Shown: positions 1 to 7,619, counted from the first letter of the stretch. The stretch: 64,000 nucleotides of DNA from Sulfotelmatobacter sp049792875 (GCA_049792875.1 JBARBI010000267.1:14531-78530); one strand, 5' to 3'. Notes: generated by a model from the sequence alone, not told the origin. Numbers and translations are program-made.

Positions 1-124
1 GTCCGGTTGTTTTCGTGGTTGATGGGTGCGTAATGTCCTGGGCGGCGATGCCCGCGGTCATAGCGCAAAGAAACGCCAGTGTCGTAAACGCTAGGGTAAC
101 GATCGTGCTCTTGGATTGCTTCAT
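1..124 (-). CDS. Secreted protein, N-terminal fragment
   Basis: Only the first 41 codons are inside the window; the gene runs off the left edge. The ATG at 124 is preceded on the minus strand by a good Shine-Dalgarno (AGAAGGAG). The peptide begins MKQSKSTIVTLAF and has a hydrophobic core ending in AGIAAQD, a typical Sec signal peptide with a probable cleavage after AAQ. It therefore encodes an exported protein of unknown function. It lies about 230 bp downstream of the DUF2231 gene on the same strand. The 228-bp gap between them shows no convincing gene. Confidence 0.6.
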   Translation of the reverse strand, partial: MKQSKSTIVTLAFTTLAFLCAMTAGIAAQDITHPSTTKTTG

Positions 125-352
125 TGGTTTTCTCCTTCTGGCAAGAGTGATCTTCCTTGTTGTTCCTCATCTTGCTCGGCTTGTGCCCTTCGAAGACTCT
201 TCGACGACGTAGCGCTTGCGGCCAAGTGCGAAGCGTTCACTCACACTGGTCACGTTCTACCCGTTCTATTTCGTAGGTCCCGCTCCGACTCGCGACACTG
301 ACGACGGCTGGACTGGTGATTCGGATCGCTTTTGAACCAGCCTTCATTTGGC

Positions 353-901
353 TTAGTCCTTTTCCTGTGTCTCCGTCGGCAGCGCAGCGCTGGCATCCAC
401 GGGAGTGGAAGCTACCATTGCCCGCACGCCGAATTCGTGCACGAGCCTGCCCCCGTTGTGGGCGGTATTGACCAGCAGCAAAGCGCCCGCGCTGTACAGA
501 ACCAGAAACGCCAGCGGCAGAATGGTTGTCGTCAGGCGAGTGTCTGCTCGTTTCAGCAGCCACGGGACTGCCAACAGCGCAAGGAATATCACCGACAGCA
601 CACTGAAAACGGCTTCTGTGCGCTCGGCAAGGGATTCGTGGGTTTCGAGGACCAGTTCCATCCCCGGAGTCCGTTCGGCGAGCTTGCCTGCAGCTTCCCC
701 TGTCTCGACCGCTACGAAAATTGATGCTGTTCCAACCAACAGCAACAGCATCGCGGCAATCAGATAGGAACGGCCCTTGGTCGGCGTCAGCACAGCACCA
801 ATGACTATGAAGATCGGGGCAATTAGCAAAAGAGCAATCGGAAAATGAATGATTAATGGGTGCAAGGCATCCCAACTCGGAATCGCCGGAAACTGAAGCA
901 T
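353..901 (-). CDS. DUF2231 family integral membrane protein
   Basis: 182 aa. It opens with WDALHPLIIHFPIALLL, the hallmark start of DUF2231 proteins, in which histidines precede the first helix. About four transmembrane helices follow, at roughly residues 15-37, 46-65, 98-117 and 127-146. A longer in-frame reading extends upstream to 1255, but the ATG at 901 is the better start: it has AAGGAG 6 nt upstream and begins at the family's normal N-terminus. It follows the rubrerythrin gene on the same strand after about 55 bp, so the two are probably cotranscribed. The biochemical role is unknown; some family members have been suggested to be redox or haem associated. Confidence 0.8.
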   Translation of the reverse strand: MLQFPAIPSWDALHPLIIHFPIALLLIAPIFIVIGAVLTPTKGRSYLIAAMLLLLVGTASIFVAVETGEAAGKLAERTPGMELVLETHESLAERTEAVFSVLSVIFLALLAVPWLLKRADTRLTTTILPLAFLVLYSAGALLLVNTAHNGGRLVHEFGVRAMVASTPVDASAALPTETQEKD

Positions 902-956
902 AAAGGGCTCCTTGGTCCGAAGCAGCGGGCCGCTGTTGCGACGGCCCGGCCCGGTC

Positions 957-1571
957 CTAGCTGACCTTCTCGTACTTGTCCTTATGACTGAAACACGACG
1001 GACACTTGGAGAAATCCAATTGCGGCGTCGTGTATCCACAGACGATACACACGTAGTAGTCCTTCTCCTTGGAGCCTTTGAGTTTGGGAAGGTTATTGAG
1101 AACCTCGGAATACAACTTTGCATGTTCGGCTTCCGCTGTCTTGGCGTAGTTGAAGGTCTGGACAGCATCTCTGTTTCCCTCAGCGCGAGCCTGCTTGAGG
1201 AAGTCCGGATACATGGTGTCTCGCTCGTAAGACTCTCCCTTGATGGCGGCTTCAAGGTTTTCCTTGGTGGACTTGACGACCGGAGTCTCGATCTTCGCCA
1301 GCGGTGTTCCGCCCATCTTCTTGATTACAGCCGCATGGTTAGCGGCGTGAACCTCTTCAGCCTTGGCAGCGGCGCGGAACAGACTGGCAACTTCACCGTA
1401 ACCCTCCTCGGCGGCCTTTTCGGCGAACGCGAGGTAACGCGCATGAGCATTGCTTTCGCCGTTGAATCCGGCCGGTAGGTTGTCGAGGGTTTTCGTCGCC
1501 GCGGTAGCCCCGCTTGGCAGGGCAGTCAAGGCAAGCGTGAGGGCAAGCAAACTACAAGCAAACTTCTCCAT
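957..1571 (-). CDS. Rubrerythrin with signal peptide
   Basis: 204 aa. Residues 1-25 form a Sec signal peptide (ending SGATAATK), so this rubrerythrin is probably periplasmic. A ferritin-like four-helix part follows, with iron-ligand type motifs (GESNAHARY, AEEVHAANH, AEAEHAKLY). The C-terminus is a rubredoxin-like Cys4 site, CIVC and CPSC. Rubrerythrins are non-haem di-iron peroxidases that use a rubredoxin-type iron to reduce hydrogen peroxide. The start at 1571 has GGAG about 10 nt upstream; an ATG at 1592 has no ribosome-binding site. A sigma-54-like element lies about 50 nt upstream (1631-1647, minus strand), which suggests enhancer-dependent control. Confidence 0.9.
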   Translation of the reverse strand: MEKFACSLLALTLALTALPSGATAATKTLDNLPAGFNGESNAHARYLAFAEKAAEEGYGEVASLFRAAAKAEEVHAANHAAVIKKMGGTPLAKIETPVVKSTKENLEAAIKGESYERDTMYPDFLKQARAEGNRDAVQTFNYAKTAEAEHAKLYSEVLNNLPKLKGSKEKDYYVCIVCGYTTPQLDFSKCPSCFSHKDKYEKVS

Positions 1572-1630
1572 ACCCGGTATTCTCCATTTCAATGAACGGC
1601 GATCTTATCCAGATCGCTCACAGAGAGTAG

Positions 1631-1647
1631 GGCACGGCTTGGGCCAA
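1631..1647 (-). promoter_or_regulatory. Sigma-54-like promoter for rubrerythrin
   Basis: The minus strand reads TTGGCCCAAGCCGTGCC. Against the sigma-54 consensus TTGGCACR-N4-TTGCW it keeps the -24 TTGG and the -12 TGC at the correct spacing; one -24 base and the first -12 base differ. The predicted transcript start is near 1620, about 49 nt before the rubrerythrin ATG. The matching position of island 2 has a better copy (6622-6638). Confidence 0.45.
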
Positions 1648-1728
1648 CCACCGATTTGTGCCAAGTTGCGCAGAACAAACAGCAAGGCCGAGACGATTTC
1701 AGCCGCAATCCCCCGCATGTCAAAGGAA

Positions 1729-1758
1729 TCGGACAGAGAATGTCAGAACCATCGGACA
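1729..1758. promoter_or_regulatory. Paired TCGGAC sites, putative enhancer
   Basis: TCGGACA occurs at 1729-1735 and again at 1752-1758, 23 bp apart. A degenerate inverted half (GTCAGA, 1742-1747) lies between them. The same arrangement and the same 23-bp spacing recur at 6722-6751. The sites sit about 110-125 bp from both flanking -24/-12 elements, a normal distance for NtrC-type activators. No activator gene is visible in the window. Confidence 0.5.
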
Positions 1759-1866
1759 TCACAACAGGCGTCGGGTCAGTTCGGTCATCTCACTCATCTT
1801 CGCGCCAAAGCAGGTGAACGCTGACAGCAGATTCGGAATGGTCTTATCGGGTTTGTTCTCTGTTGC

Positions 1867-1883
1867 TTGGCGTTTTCCTTCCG
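1867..1883 (+). promoter_or_regulatory. Sigma-54-like promoter for macAB operon (weak)
   Basis: TTGGCGTTTTCCTTCCG keeps the -24 TTGG and the TT of the -12 box but lacks its GC. Alone it would not be called. It is listed because the homologous island 2 has TTGGCACG at the same place (6841) and the following GTAAAGA block is at the same distance in both (34 and 35 bp). The predicted start is near 1894. Confidence 0.35.
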
Positions 1884-2110
1884 GCATCGAAATTCCAAGA
1901 GTAAAGACTTGTAAGCACCTTCCACCTCGCCTGCGACGGCACTCCACATGCACCGCACTTCGTGGGTAGAACCGGATTACCGGAAGCATTCGGCGCAAGA
2001 CCGGGGATGGCTGATTCGACTTCTTCGCGTCCGAGATTGCACCTTGGTCGCCACGAGGAGGGATGTTGGGGCATTCCCCACAGTCCGTGCAGGTTGTTCA
2101 AGGACCTCAT

Positions 2111-3502
2111 ATGAAGATTCTTCAGCGTCACTGGTTGATCGCAATCCTGACAGTGCTGGCAGTCTCCGTCTTGGCCGCATTTCAATTGAAGGGGAACGAC
2201 AATCCGCAATATTTCACAGCGAAGGTCGATCGCGGAGACATTCGGCAGGTGGTCGAGGCCACGGGCACCATCAACGCCGTGACTACCGTGTTGGTCGGTT
2301 CTCAGGTGTCAGGGACCGTTTCTCGTCTGTACGTGGACTTCAATTCGCGGGTAAAGAGAGGACAAGTGATAGCGCAGATCGATTCGGCGCTGTTCGAAGG
2401 CTCGGTGCTGCAAGCCCAGGCCGATCTGGCCAACGCACGAGCCAGCGTCGCCAGCGCCAAAGCAAATCTCAAAAAGACAGTGGCATCACAGATTCAAACC
2501 GCGGCCGACTACGAACGCGCCAAGGGCTTGACTGCACAAGGCGTCATGAGCCAGCAGCAACTTGACCTGGCCAAGGCTAACTATGATTCCGCCGTGGCCG
2601 GGGTTGCTGCTGCGGATGCCCAAGTGAAGCAGGCTGAAGCCCAGGTTCAGCAGCGGGAAGCCGCGGTAACGGTTGGCCAGACCAACCTGAACTACACCAC
2701 CATACGCGCTCCCATCGAGGGCACCGTGATTGCTCGCAACGTGGACGTGGGCCAGACCGTTGCAGCCTCGTTACAAGCGCCCACCCTTTTCACGATCGCT
2801 CAAGATCTGACCAAGATGCAGGTCTATGCCAGTACAGATGAATCCGATGTGGGCGCGATCAGACCCAACCAACTGGTCACCTTCAAGGTCGACGCATATC
2901 CCAAGGAGACCTTCAGCGGTCGGGTCTCTCAGGTCCGCATGAATGCCACCACCGTCCAGAACGTCGTCACCTACAACACCATCATCGATTTTGAGAACCC
3001 CGAGATGAAGTTGTTTCCCGGGATGACGGCCTACATCACGATTCCGGTGACCTCGGCAACGAACGTACTTCGGGTTCCAAATGGCGCGTTGCGTTACAAA
3101 CCCGACATGAAGGCCGAGGAAATACGCGCTTTGTACCAGAAATTTGGGCTCGACCGCGAAAGCGAGCCCCAGCCCGCCGCCATTCAGACGGCCGGCTATA
3201 ACCCGGAATCCGGCGGCGAAGCGGCGAAGAAGGACAGCCGTCGCACTGTCGCGGTAGACGGCGACACGAGCGGACTCGGGCCAACCGTTGCTCCCCGCAG
3301 GGATGTGGCTGTCTTGTGGAAGCTGCGTCCGGACAAAACTCTAGAACCAGTAAGAATTCGATCCGGCATAACGGACCGCACGGTGACGGAAGTGGCCGAG
3401 CTTTTCAACGGATCACTGAAGAATGACGACGAGTTAGTTACTGGCGCGGTTCTCGCGGGCCCAAAACTGGGGCCGGGCACGACGGCCGCCAATAGGCATT
3501 AG
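2111..3502 (+). CDS. macA: MacA/HlyD-type periplasmic adaptor of an ABC exporter
   Basis: 463 aa. An N-terminal membrane anchor (HWLIAILTVLAVSVLAAF) is followed by a lipoyl/barrel-sandwich half (VEATGTINAVTTVLVGSQVSG), a long Ala/Gln-rich alpha-hairpin (about residues 90-190), the second lipoyl half (YTTIRAPIEGTVIARNVDVG) and a beta-barrel domain. The C-terminal 130 residues include an extended polar insert. The ATG at 2111 has AAGGA 7 nt upstream and begins directly before the anchor, so the longer reading from 2063 is rejected. It is followed by the matching ATPase and permease genes, giving a complete MacAB-type tripartite pump minus its outer-membrane channel. Substrate unknown. The gene symbol reflects family, not proven orthology. 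Confidence 0.85.
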   Translation: MKILQRHWLIAILTVLAVSVLAAFQLKGNDNPQYFTAKVDRGDIRQVVEATGTINAVTTVLVGSQVSGTVSRLYVDFNSRVKRGQVIAQIDSALFEGSVLQAQADLANARASVASAKANLKKTVASQIQTAADYERAKGLTAQGVMSQQQLDLAKANYDSAVAGVAAADAQVKQAEAQVQQREAAVTVGQTNLNYTTIRAPIEGTVIARNVDVGQTVAASLQAPTLFTIAQDLTKMQVYASTDESDVGAIRPNQLVTFKVDAYPKETFSGRVSQVRMNATTVQNVVTYNTIIDFENPEMKLFPGMTAYITIPVTSATNVLRVPNGALRYKPDMKAEEIRALYQKFGLDRESEPQPAAIQTAGYNPESGGEAAKKDSRRTVAVDGDTSGLGPTVAPRRDVAVLWKLRPDKTLEPVRIRSGITDRTVTEVAELFNGSLKNDDELVTGAVLAGPKLGPGTTAANRH

Positions 3503-3574
3503 GGACTAGATCGCGAGGACGCGGGGAGACGGAAGACGACAGTCCCGCCCCTGCGTTCTTCTGCAAAGGAACTC

Positions 3575-4360
3575 ATGGTCACAATGAGCCAACCCGAGGT
3601 CAACATCGCTCCCTCGCTGGCAGGGGAAGTGAGGATCCGCGTGAACGATGCTCACAAGTACTACGACCTGGGCGAGACCCGCGTGCATGCGTTGCGCGGT
3701 ATCACGATGGAGATTGCCAGTGGCGAGTTCGTGGCGATCATGGGAGCTAGTGGAAGTGGTAAATCCACGTTCATGAATATTCTGGGCTGCCTCGACAAGC
3801 CTAGTTCTGGAAGCTATTTCCTCGACGGCATCGATGTTTCAGGCCTGAGCAAGGACGAATTGGCGGCGATCCGGAATCGCAAGATAGGCTTTGTCTTTCA
3901 AGGATTCAACCTGCTCTCCCGGACCACAGCGCTCGAGAACGTGGAGCTGCCGACCCTCTATGCACAGGTTAGCAAGGAAGAGGGTGAGAAGCGGGCCTAC
4001 GAGGCGCTTGAACTTGTCGGACTCGGAGAGCGTTCGACACATTTCCCTTCTCAGCTATCTGGCGGACAACAACAGCGAGTCGCGATTGCGCGTGCACTGG
4101 TGAACCGGCCTTCGATTCTGCTGGCGGACGAGCCCACGGGCAATCTGGATAGCCGCACCTCGATAGAAATCATGGAGATTCTTGAGCGGTTGAACAACCG
4201 CGGGCTGACTGTGGTTTTGGTTACACACGAGCACGATATTTCGCAGTTTGCCAGGCGCACGATCCAGTTTCGCGATGGCAGGGTCCGCCGTGATGAGCTG
4301 GTAGTGAATCGCCAAACCGCTTCGCAGGTGCTCAAGGAACTCCCCGTAGAGGAGGAGTAG
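3575..4360 (+). CDS. MacB-type ABC transporter ATP-binding protein
   Basis: 261 aa. Complete nucleotide-binding domain of the LolD/MacB class: Walker A GASGSGKST, Q-loop FVFQGFNLL, signature LSGGQQQR, Walker B ILLADEPTGNLD and H-loop VLVTHEHD. It powers the permease encoded next (30 bp downstream) and works with the upstream adaptor. AAGGA lies 7 nt before the ATG at 3575; an in-frame ATG four codons on is a possible alternative. The ATPase and permease are separate genes here, whereas E. coli MacB is a fusion. Confidence 0.92.
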   Translation: MVTMSQPEVNIAPSLAGEVRIRVNDAHKYYDLGETRVHALRGITMEIASGEFVAIMGASGSGKSTFMNILGCLDKPSSGSYFLDGIDVSGLSKDELAAIRNRKIGFVFQGFNLLSRTTALENVELPTLYAQVSKEEGEKRAYEALELVGLGERSTHFPSQLSGGQQQRVAIARALVNRPSILLADEPTGNLDSRTSIEIMEILERLNNRGLTVVLVTHEHDISQFARRTIQFRDGRVRRDELVVNRQTASQVLKELPVEEE

Positions 4361-4390
4361 ATCCGAGGCGTCTTTCAAGAGGAGCTAAGT

Positions 4391-5611
4391 ATGGACTTAG
4401 TCGCCGTAGCACGGATCGCGGTGCGAGCTTTGGCGCGCAACAAGATGCGCTCCAGTCTCACCATGCTGGGTATCATCATCGGTGTGGGTGCTGTCATCGC
4501 GATGGTAGGGGTCGGGCAAGGGGCACAGCAGCAGGTACAGCAGCAGATTGCTGCAATGGGCTCGAACATCCTGTTCGTGGGCTCGGGCACGGTTACTCGG
4601 GGCGGAACTCACATGGGCTGGGGCGCCACCAAGACCCTGGTATACGCGGACATGCTCGCCATTTTGAGAGAGTGTCCGGCGGTCAAAGCCGCCGCTCCTG
4701 GTAGCAATACCAGTTCGCAGGTTGTGTTTGGTAACGACAACTGGGCTACTCGAATCAACGGCACCGAGCCCCAGTACTTCGAAATCAGGAACTGGCCATT
4801 CCAAGAGGGGGCTGGTTTCACGTCCGATGATGTGGAGACGGCGGCGAACGTCGCGGTCGTCGGGGAGAGCGTGCGTAAGAACCTGTTTGGAGCGACCGAT
4901 CCCCTCGGACAAACCATTCGGATCAAGAGTCTTCCATTCAAGGTCGTGGGCGTGCTCGCGCAAAAGGGGACATCGGCCGCCATGGGCGATGATCAGGATG
5001 ACATCGTTCTTGTTCCCATTACGACCCTGCAGAAAAAGATAACTGGGCAGGATTGGCTGCGTTGGATCATGGTCTCAGCCACTTCGCGTCAGGCAAGCTA
5101 CGCGGCGCAGGAGCAAATCGCCTCCTTGCTACGAGATCGCCACCGCATTCGTGCCGGGCAGGACGACGACTTCATGGTACGGAACCTGGCCGATATGGCC
5201 GACCTCGCCGATCAGGCGGGGAGTATCATGACTATGCTCTTGGCTTCGATCGCCAGCGTTTCATTGATCGTAGGTGGCATCGGCATCATGAACATTATGC
5301 TGGTGTCCGTCACCGAGCGCACTCGCGAGATTGGTATTCGCATGGCGATCGGCGCCACTGAGCGCAATGTGCAGAGCCAGTTTCTGACCGAGGCGGTAGT
5401 GCTCAGTCTGATTGGCGGCGCGATTGGAATCTTCTTTGGGATGGGCGCATCCTACCTCATCACTAAAACGCTGGGCTGGGTGGTGCTGGTTTCTCCCCTC
5501 GCGATCGTGACAGCCGTTGTGTTCTCGATGGCGGTGGGGATTTTCTTCGGCTTCTACCCCGCGCGGAAAGCGGCGCGACTGAACCCCATCGAAGCCTTGC
5601 GCTACGAGTAG
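4391..5611 (+). CDS. MacB-type ABC transporter permease
   Basis: 406 aa. N-terminal transmembrane helix (about 20-42; ML-GIIIGVGAVIAM), a large periplasmic MacB_PCD domain (about 45-270), then the FtsX domain with three helices, at roughly 283-305, 330-355 and 370-390. The C-terminal signature YPARKAARLNPIEALRYE is typical of the family. A strong Shine-Dalgarno (AGAGGAGC) lies before the ATG at 4391. It is last of the macA-ATPase-permease set. The probable role is efflux of a small molecule or peptide, or mechanotransmission across the periplasm. Confidence 0.92.
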   Translation: MDLVAVARIAVRALARNKMRSSLTMLGIIIGVGAVIAMVGVGQGAQQQVQQQIAAMGSNILFVGSGTVTRGGTHMGWGATKTLVYADMLAILRECPAVKAAAPGSNTSSQVVFGNDNWATRINGTEPQYFEIRNWPFQEGAGFTSDDVETAANVAVVGESVRKNLFGATDPLGQTIRIKSLPFKVVGVLAQKGTSAAMGDDQDDIVLVPITTLQKKITGQDWLRWIMVSATSRQASYAAQEQIASLLRDRHRIRAGQDDDFMVRNLADMADLADQAGSIMTMLLASIASVSLIVGGIGIMNIMLVSVTERTREIGIRMAIGATERNVQSQFLTEAVVLSLIGGAIGIFFGMGASYLITKTLGWVVLVSPLAIVTAVVFSMAVGIFFGFYPARKAARLNPIEALRYE

Positions 5612-5655
5612 GTGTTCATTCCTGAAAGCGGGTGCAGGGAATCGAGCAGGAGGGC

Positions 5656-6036
5656 ATGGTGAAGCGGAAGCACTTCGTCCAACTTGTCGGGGAAGTGTTG
5701 GACTCGCTTCCAACGCAATTCCGAGAACGGATCCACAACCTTGCGATAGTTGTTGAGGACCGGCCAGGGTTGCGCGAGAGACCACGTGCACTTGGGAAGA
5801 AGATCGGTCCCCGCAAGGCACGCAGTCTCGTTCTGGGAGTCTTCCAAGGTGTACCTGCCACCCAGAAAAGTGTGTTCGATCTTTGCGTAGGACCGAACCG
5901 CATCGTCCTCTACCAGAAAAATATCGAGGCGGTCTGCTCGAACGAAGCTGACGTTCGTAATGAGGTTCGGCAGACCGTGCTCCACGAACTGGGACATTAC
6001 TTCGGGATGAACGAAGCCCAACTTAGAGACGTTTAG
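5656..6036 (+). CDS. Small zincin-like metallopeptidase
   Basis: 126 aa. The C-terminal half holds the zinc-protease motif HELGHYFGMNEAQL: two histidines plus the glutamate base, with a downstream glutamate as probable third ligand. The N-terminal part (FVQLVGEVLDSLPTQF... LAIVVED) matches the usual start of the short bacterial 'metallopeptidase family protein' group (COG3824-like). The ATG at 5656 is chosen because it begins at the family N-terminus and has AGGAGG just upstream, although the spacing is short. A GTG at 5632 is the alternative. It sits 44 bp after the permease and may be the last gene of that operon. Its substrate is unknown. Confidence 0.82.
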   Translation: MVKRKHFVQLVGEVLDSLPTQFRERIHNLAIVVEDRPGLRERPRALGKKIGPRKARSLVLGVFQGVPATQKSVFDLCVGPNRIVLYQKNIEAVCSNEADVRNEVRQTVLHELGHYFGMNEAQLRDV

Positions 6037-6168
6037 CTCCGTCAGAGAGCTCTCAGTGATTGCGATGAGTTTCCCGGACGCTGCTGAACTACCGCAATAG
6101 AACCGGACGATAACCAGACAAACGGAGCGCCCCGGGGATGCGTGGGAACGATAACTCCTACTCGTGCG

Positions 6169-6399
6169 TCACCATTTTTCTTCTCCGATCAAGCGGAGGA
6201 TTCCCAGGAAATGGGCGGCCGCGTCCATTTGGCGTCGCTCACCCGTTTCTGGCGCTCGGGCGTACCACAACTCCCGAGCTCGACGCTGGATCGCCATCTG
6301 AGCTCGGACGACACGTGGCTTGACTTTCTTGCGGTCTGACTCCAAAACGGCTTCTCTGTAAAGCGTCAGCCAGTTCTGATTTCCGTCCGAATTCGCCAT
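6169..6399 (-). CDS. Small conserved hypothetical protein (76 aa)
   Basis: It begins MANSDGNQNWLTLYREAVLE, is rich in Arg and Glu and is predicted alpha-helical (AQMAIQRRARELWY, MDAAAHFLGILRLIGEE). It has no signal peptide or membrane segment. A Shine-Dalgarno (AAGGAAG) lies before the ATG. No function is known; the composition and codon pattern look coding, and I recall similar short proteins in Acidobacteria. Its only visible promoter is the sigma-54-like site at 6622-6638, which would give a leader of about 212 nt. Confidence 0.65.
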   Translation of the reverse strand: MANSDGNQNWLTLYREAVLESDRKKVKPRVVRAQMAIQRRARELWYARAPETGERRQMDAAAHFLGILRLIGEEKW

Positions 6400-6621
6400 T
6401 GCTGTTCTTCCTTATGCGTGAGGTGGTCACTCTGTAGGGAGTTGGTGTGTTATCAACCAAATTACTTGTGGGTGCAGAGTTGCCTTTTCTGGAGTGCTTC
6501 CTTTGGCACGAGAAGAGCAAAATGAAGCTCTAACGTTGACTTGGGCCCTTCTTGGTTGCCGGTGAGTTCCTGTCCTGGCAGCGTTCTCAAAATTCCGAAC
6601 ACAAGAAGAACTTTGGCTTAG

Positions 6622-6638
6622 GGCACGGCGTGTGCCAG
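6622..6638 (-). promoter_or_regulatory. Sigma-54-like promoter, minus strand
   Basis: The minus strand reads CTGGCACACGCCGTGCC. It matches TGGCACR-N4-NTGC of the sigma-54 consensus at exact spacing, with full agreement in the -24 box and three of four core -12 bases. It is the best -24/-12 match in the window. It faces the 76-aa gene (start 6399), with a predicted start near 6611. Confidence 0.55.
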
Positions 6639-6687
6639 TCGTGGACTGGCTTCAAGTTGCACAAAACAAATATCAAGGACACCCACC

Positions 6688-6751
6688 GGTCCGACCTGCG
6701 GACCCTCACGCGTCAAAGGAATCGGACCGTGAATGTCCGAAGTATCGGACA
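6688..6751. promoter_or_regulatory. TCGGAC enhancer cluster
   Basis: It contains a perfect inverted repeat GGTCCG-N5-CGGACC (6688-6704), a perfect inverted repeat TCGGAC-N7-GTCCGA (6722-6740) and a third TCGGACA (6745-6751). The direct TCGGAC spacing of 23 bp equals that in island 1. Dyad symmetry and position about 70-120 bp from both -24 elements fit a dimeric enhancer-binding activator. Confidence 0.55.
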
Positions 6752-6840
6752 ACGCGCCCCGCAGGTCCCCTTCGATGTCTAACTGAACGAGCATGGGAGA
6801 CCGATTCCAAAACGGGTCAGTCGCCTTTGTTGTCCATCGC

Positions 6841-6857
6841 TTGGCACGTCCCTTTGT
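6841..6857 (+). promoter_or_regulatory. Sigma-54-like promoter, plus strand
   Basis: TTGGCACGTCCCTTTGT has a perfect -24 half (TTGGCACG) and a shifted, weaker -12 half (TTTG instead of TTGC). The predicted start is near 6868, about 148 nt before the receiver gene at 7016. The leader contains the block conserved with island 1. Confidence 0.45.
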
Positions 6858-7015
6858 CGTTTGAAAACGCCGGCGAGTAAAGATTCGTAACCGTTCTATT
6901 CTTCGCGCGCGCCCGGCACTCAACATGCACGGAACGCGTTGTCACTTGAGCGGTTGTTCCGGGAACCGGCGGATCCGGTTGTCCCAGGCGACTGCCAGCG
7001 AGGGAGAGCGGGGTC

Positions 7016-7411
7016 ATGAAAACGCAACGCGCCAAGATTCTAGTAGCGGATTGCCATGAAGATGCCCTCATTGTGCTTGAGCGGCTGCTGGAGGATGCAG
7101 GATTTGACACAACCACGGCGTGGACGGCGAAAGACGCACTAAAGCTCGTCGATTCGAATGCCTTCGATCTCGTGCTGGTGAACGAGTACCTGCCCGACGC
7201 GGAATGCGAGGATGTGCTGAAAGCGCTGCACAAACGAAGTGTATCGGTGCCGTGTATTGTCATGCAGCCGAGCGCACCGGAGATTACGGACTTTACGCAG
7301 CTGGAAGCCTTGGGAGCGCGCGATGTCGTCTGCAAGTACGCGCACCGGCATCTCGTCGAGGCAGTGAGTGAGTGTCTGATTTGCGACCACAGGCCCCTGC
7401 CCGTCAGTTAA
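7016..7411 (+). CDS. Stand-alone receiver-domain protein lacking the phospho-acceptor Asp
   Basis: 131 aa: one CheY-like receiver domain and no output domain. Beta-1 reads ILVADCHED (one acidic-pocket Asp, D12, but Cys at the next position). Beta-3 reads FDLVLVNEYLPD, so the residue aligned with the phosphorylated Asp is Asn56. The conserved Lys (VVCKYAHR) is present. It is therefore probably a pseudo-receiver that works by protein contact or is locked in one state. It is the first gene after regulatory island 2 and heads the stress cluster. The Shine-Dalgarno is AGGGAG before the ATG. Confidence 0.8.
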   Translation: MKTQRAKILVADCHEDALIVLERLLEDAGFDTTTAWTAKDALKLVDSNAFDLVLVNEYLPDAECEDVLKALHKRSVSVPCIVMQPSAPEITDFTQLEALGARDVVCKYAHRHLVEAVSECLICDHRPLPVS

Positions 7412-7463
7412 TCGGGAAGGCAGGACCCAGGACCTAAACGCGATCGAACTGGAGGTTCTTACC

Positions 7464-7619
7464 ATGACCACCGATCACATATTTGCTTGCGGCGTTGTCT
7501 GGCTGAAGACATCCGATCCGGAAGCAGGTTGGGACCTGGTCGAAGGTCTCGAATCCAAGGACCCACAGCTCCGCTTGCTCGCACAGTCGCTCCTGGCCTC
7601 AGCCGAAACCATAGGGTGA
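7464..7619 (+). CDS. Small hypothetical protein (51 aa)
   Basis: MTTDHIFACGVVWLKTSD... ends in SLLASAETIG. The ATG has GGAGG 9 nt upstream. The middle segment (GWDLVEGLESKDPQLRLLAQSLL) resembles one helical hairpin of a HEAT-like repeat, but this is only an impression. The stop codon overlaps the GTG at 7616 of the next reading frame, which would allow translational coupling. It lies 52 bp after the receiver gene, probably in the same operon. Function unknown. Confidence 0.55.
   Translation: MTTDHIFACGVVWLKTSDPEAGWDLVEGLESKDPQLRLLAQSLLASAETIG

Larger units (their letters stand above)
1572..2110. promoter_or_regulatory. Divergent regulatory island 1 (rubrerythrin / macA)
   Basis: This 539-bp non-coding region separates the divergent rubrerythrin and macA-like genes. 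Its order of elements matches the region at 6619-6970: a minus-strand -24/-12-like site, a CAAGTTGC...CAAGG block (1662-1687), a CAAAGGAATCGGAC block carrying two TCGGAC sites, a plus-strand TTGG...TT site, then a conserved putative leader containing GTAAAGA (1901), CGGCACTC and ACATGCAC. Only blocks are conserved, not the whole sequence, which points to selection on regulatory sites rather than a recent duplication. No convincing ORF fits the region. Confidence 0.6.
6400..7015. promoter_or_regulatory. Divergent regulatory island 2 (76-aa gene / receiver operon)
   Basis: This 616-bp non-coding region is homologous in layout to 1572-2110. In order: minus-strand -24/-12 element (6622-6638), CAAGTTGC...CAAGG block (6653-6678), inverted repeat GGTCCG-N5-CGGACC (6688-6704), the TCGGAC cluster (6722-6751), plus-strand -24 element (6841-6857), then the shared leader block with GTAAAGA (6876), CGGCACTC and ACATGCAC. 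A further plus-strand match to the -24/-12 pattern, TTGGCACGAGAAGAGCA, lies at 6503-6519 without an obvious gene behind it. Confidence 0.6.

Noticed and set aside
237..345. Short minus-strand frame of 36 codons between the first two genes
   Set aside because: It starts at an ATG but has no Shine-Dalgarno and no recognisable sequence; the gap is only 228 bp.
1652..1668. Possible second minus-strand sigma-54 site (TTGGCACAAATC)
   Set aside because: The -24 half is good, but the -12 half (GGTGG) does not match, and it is not conserved in island 2.
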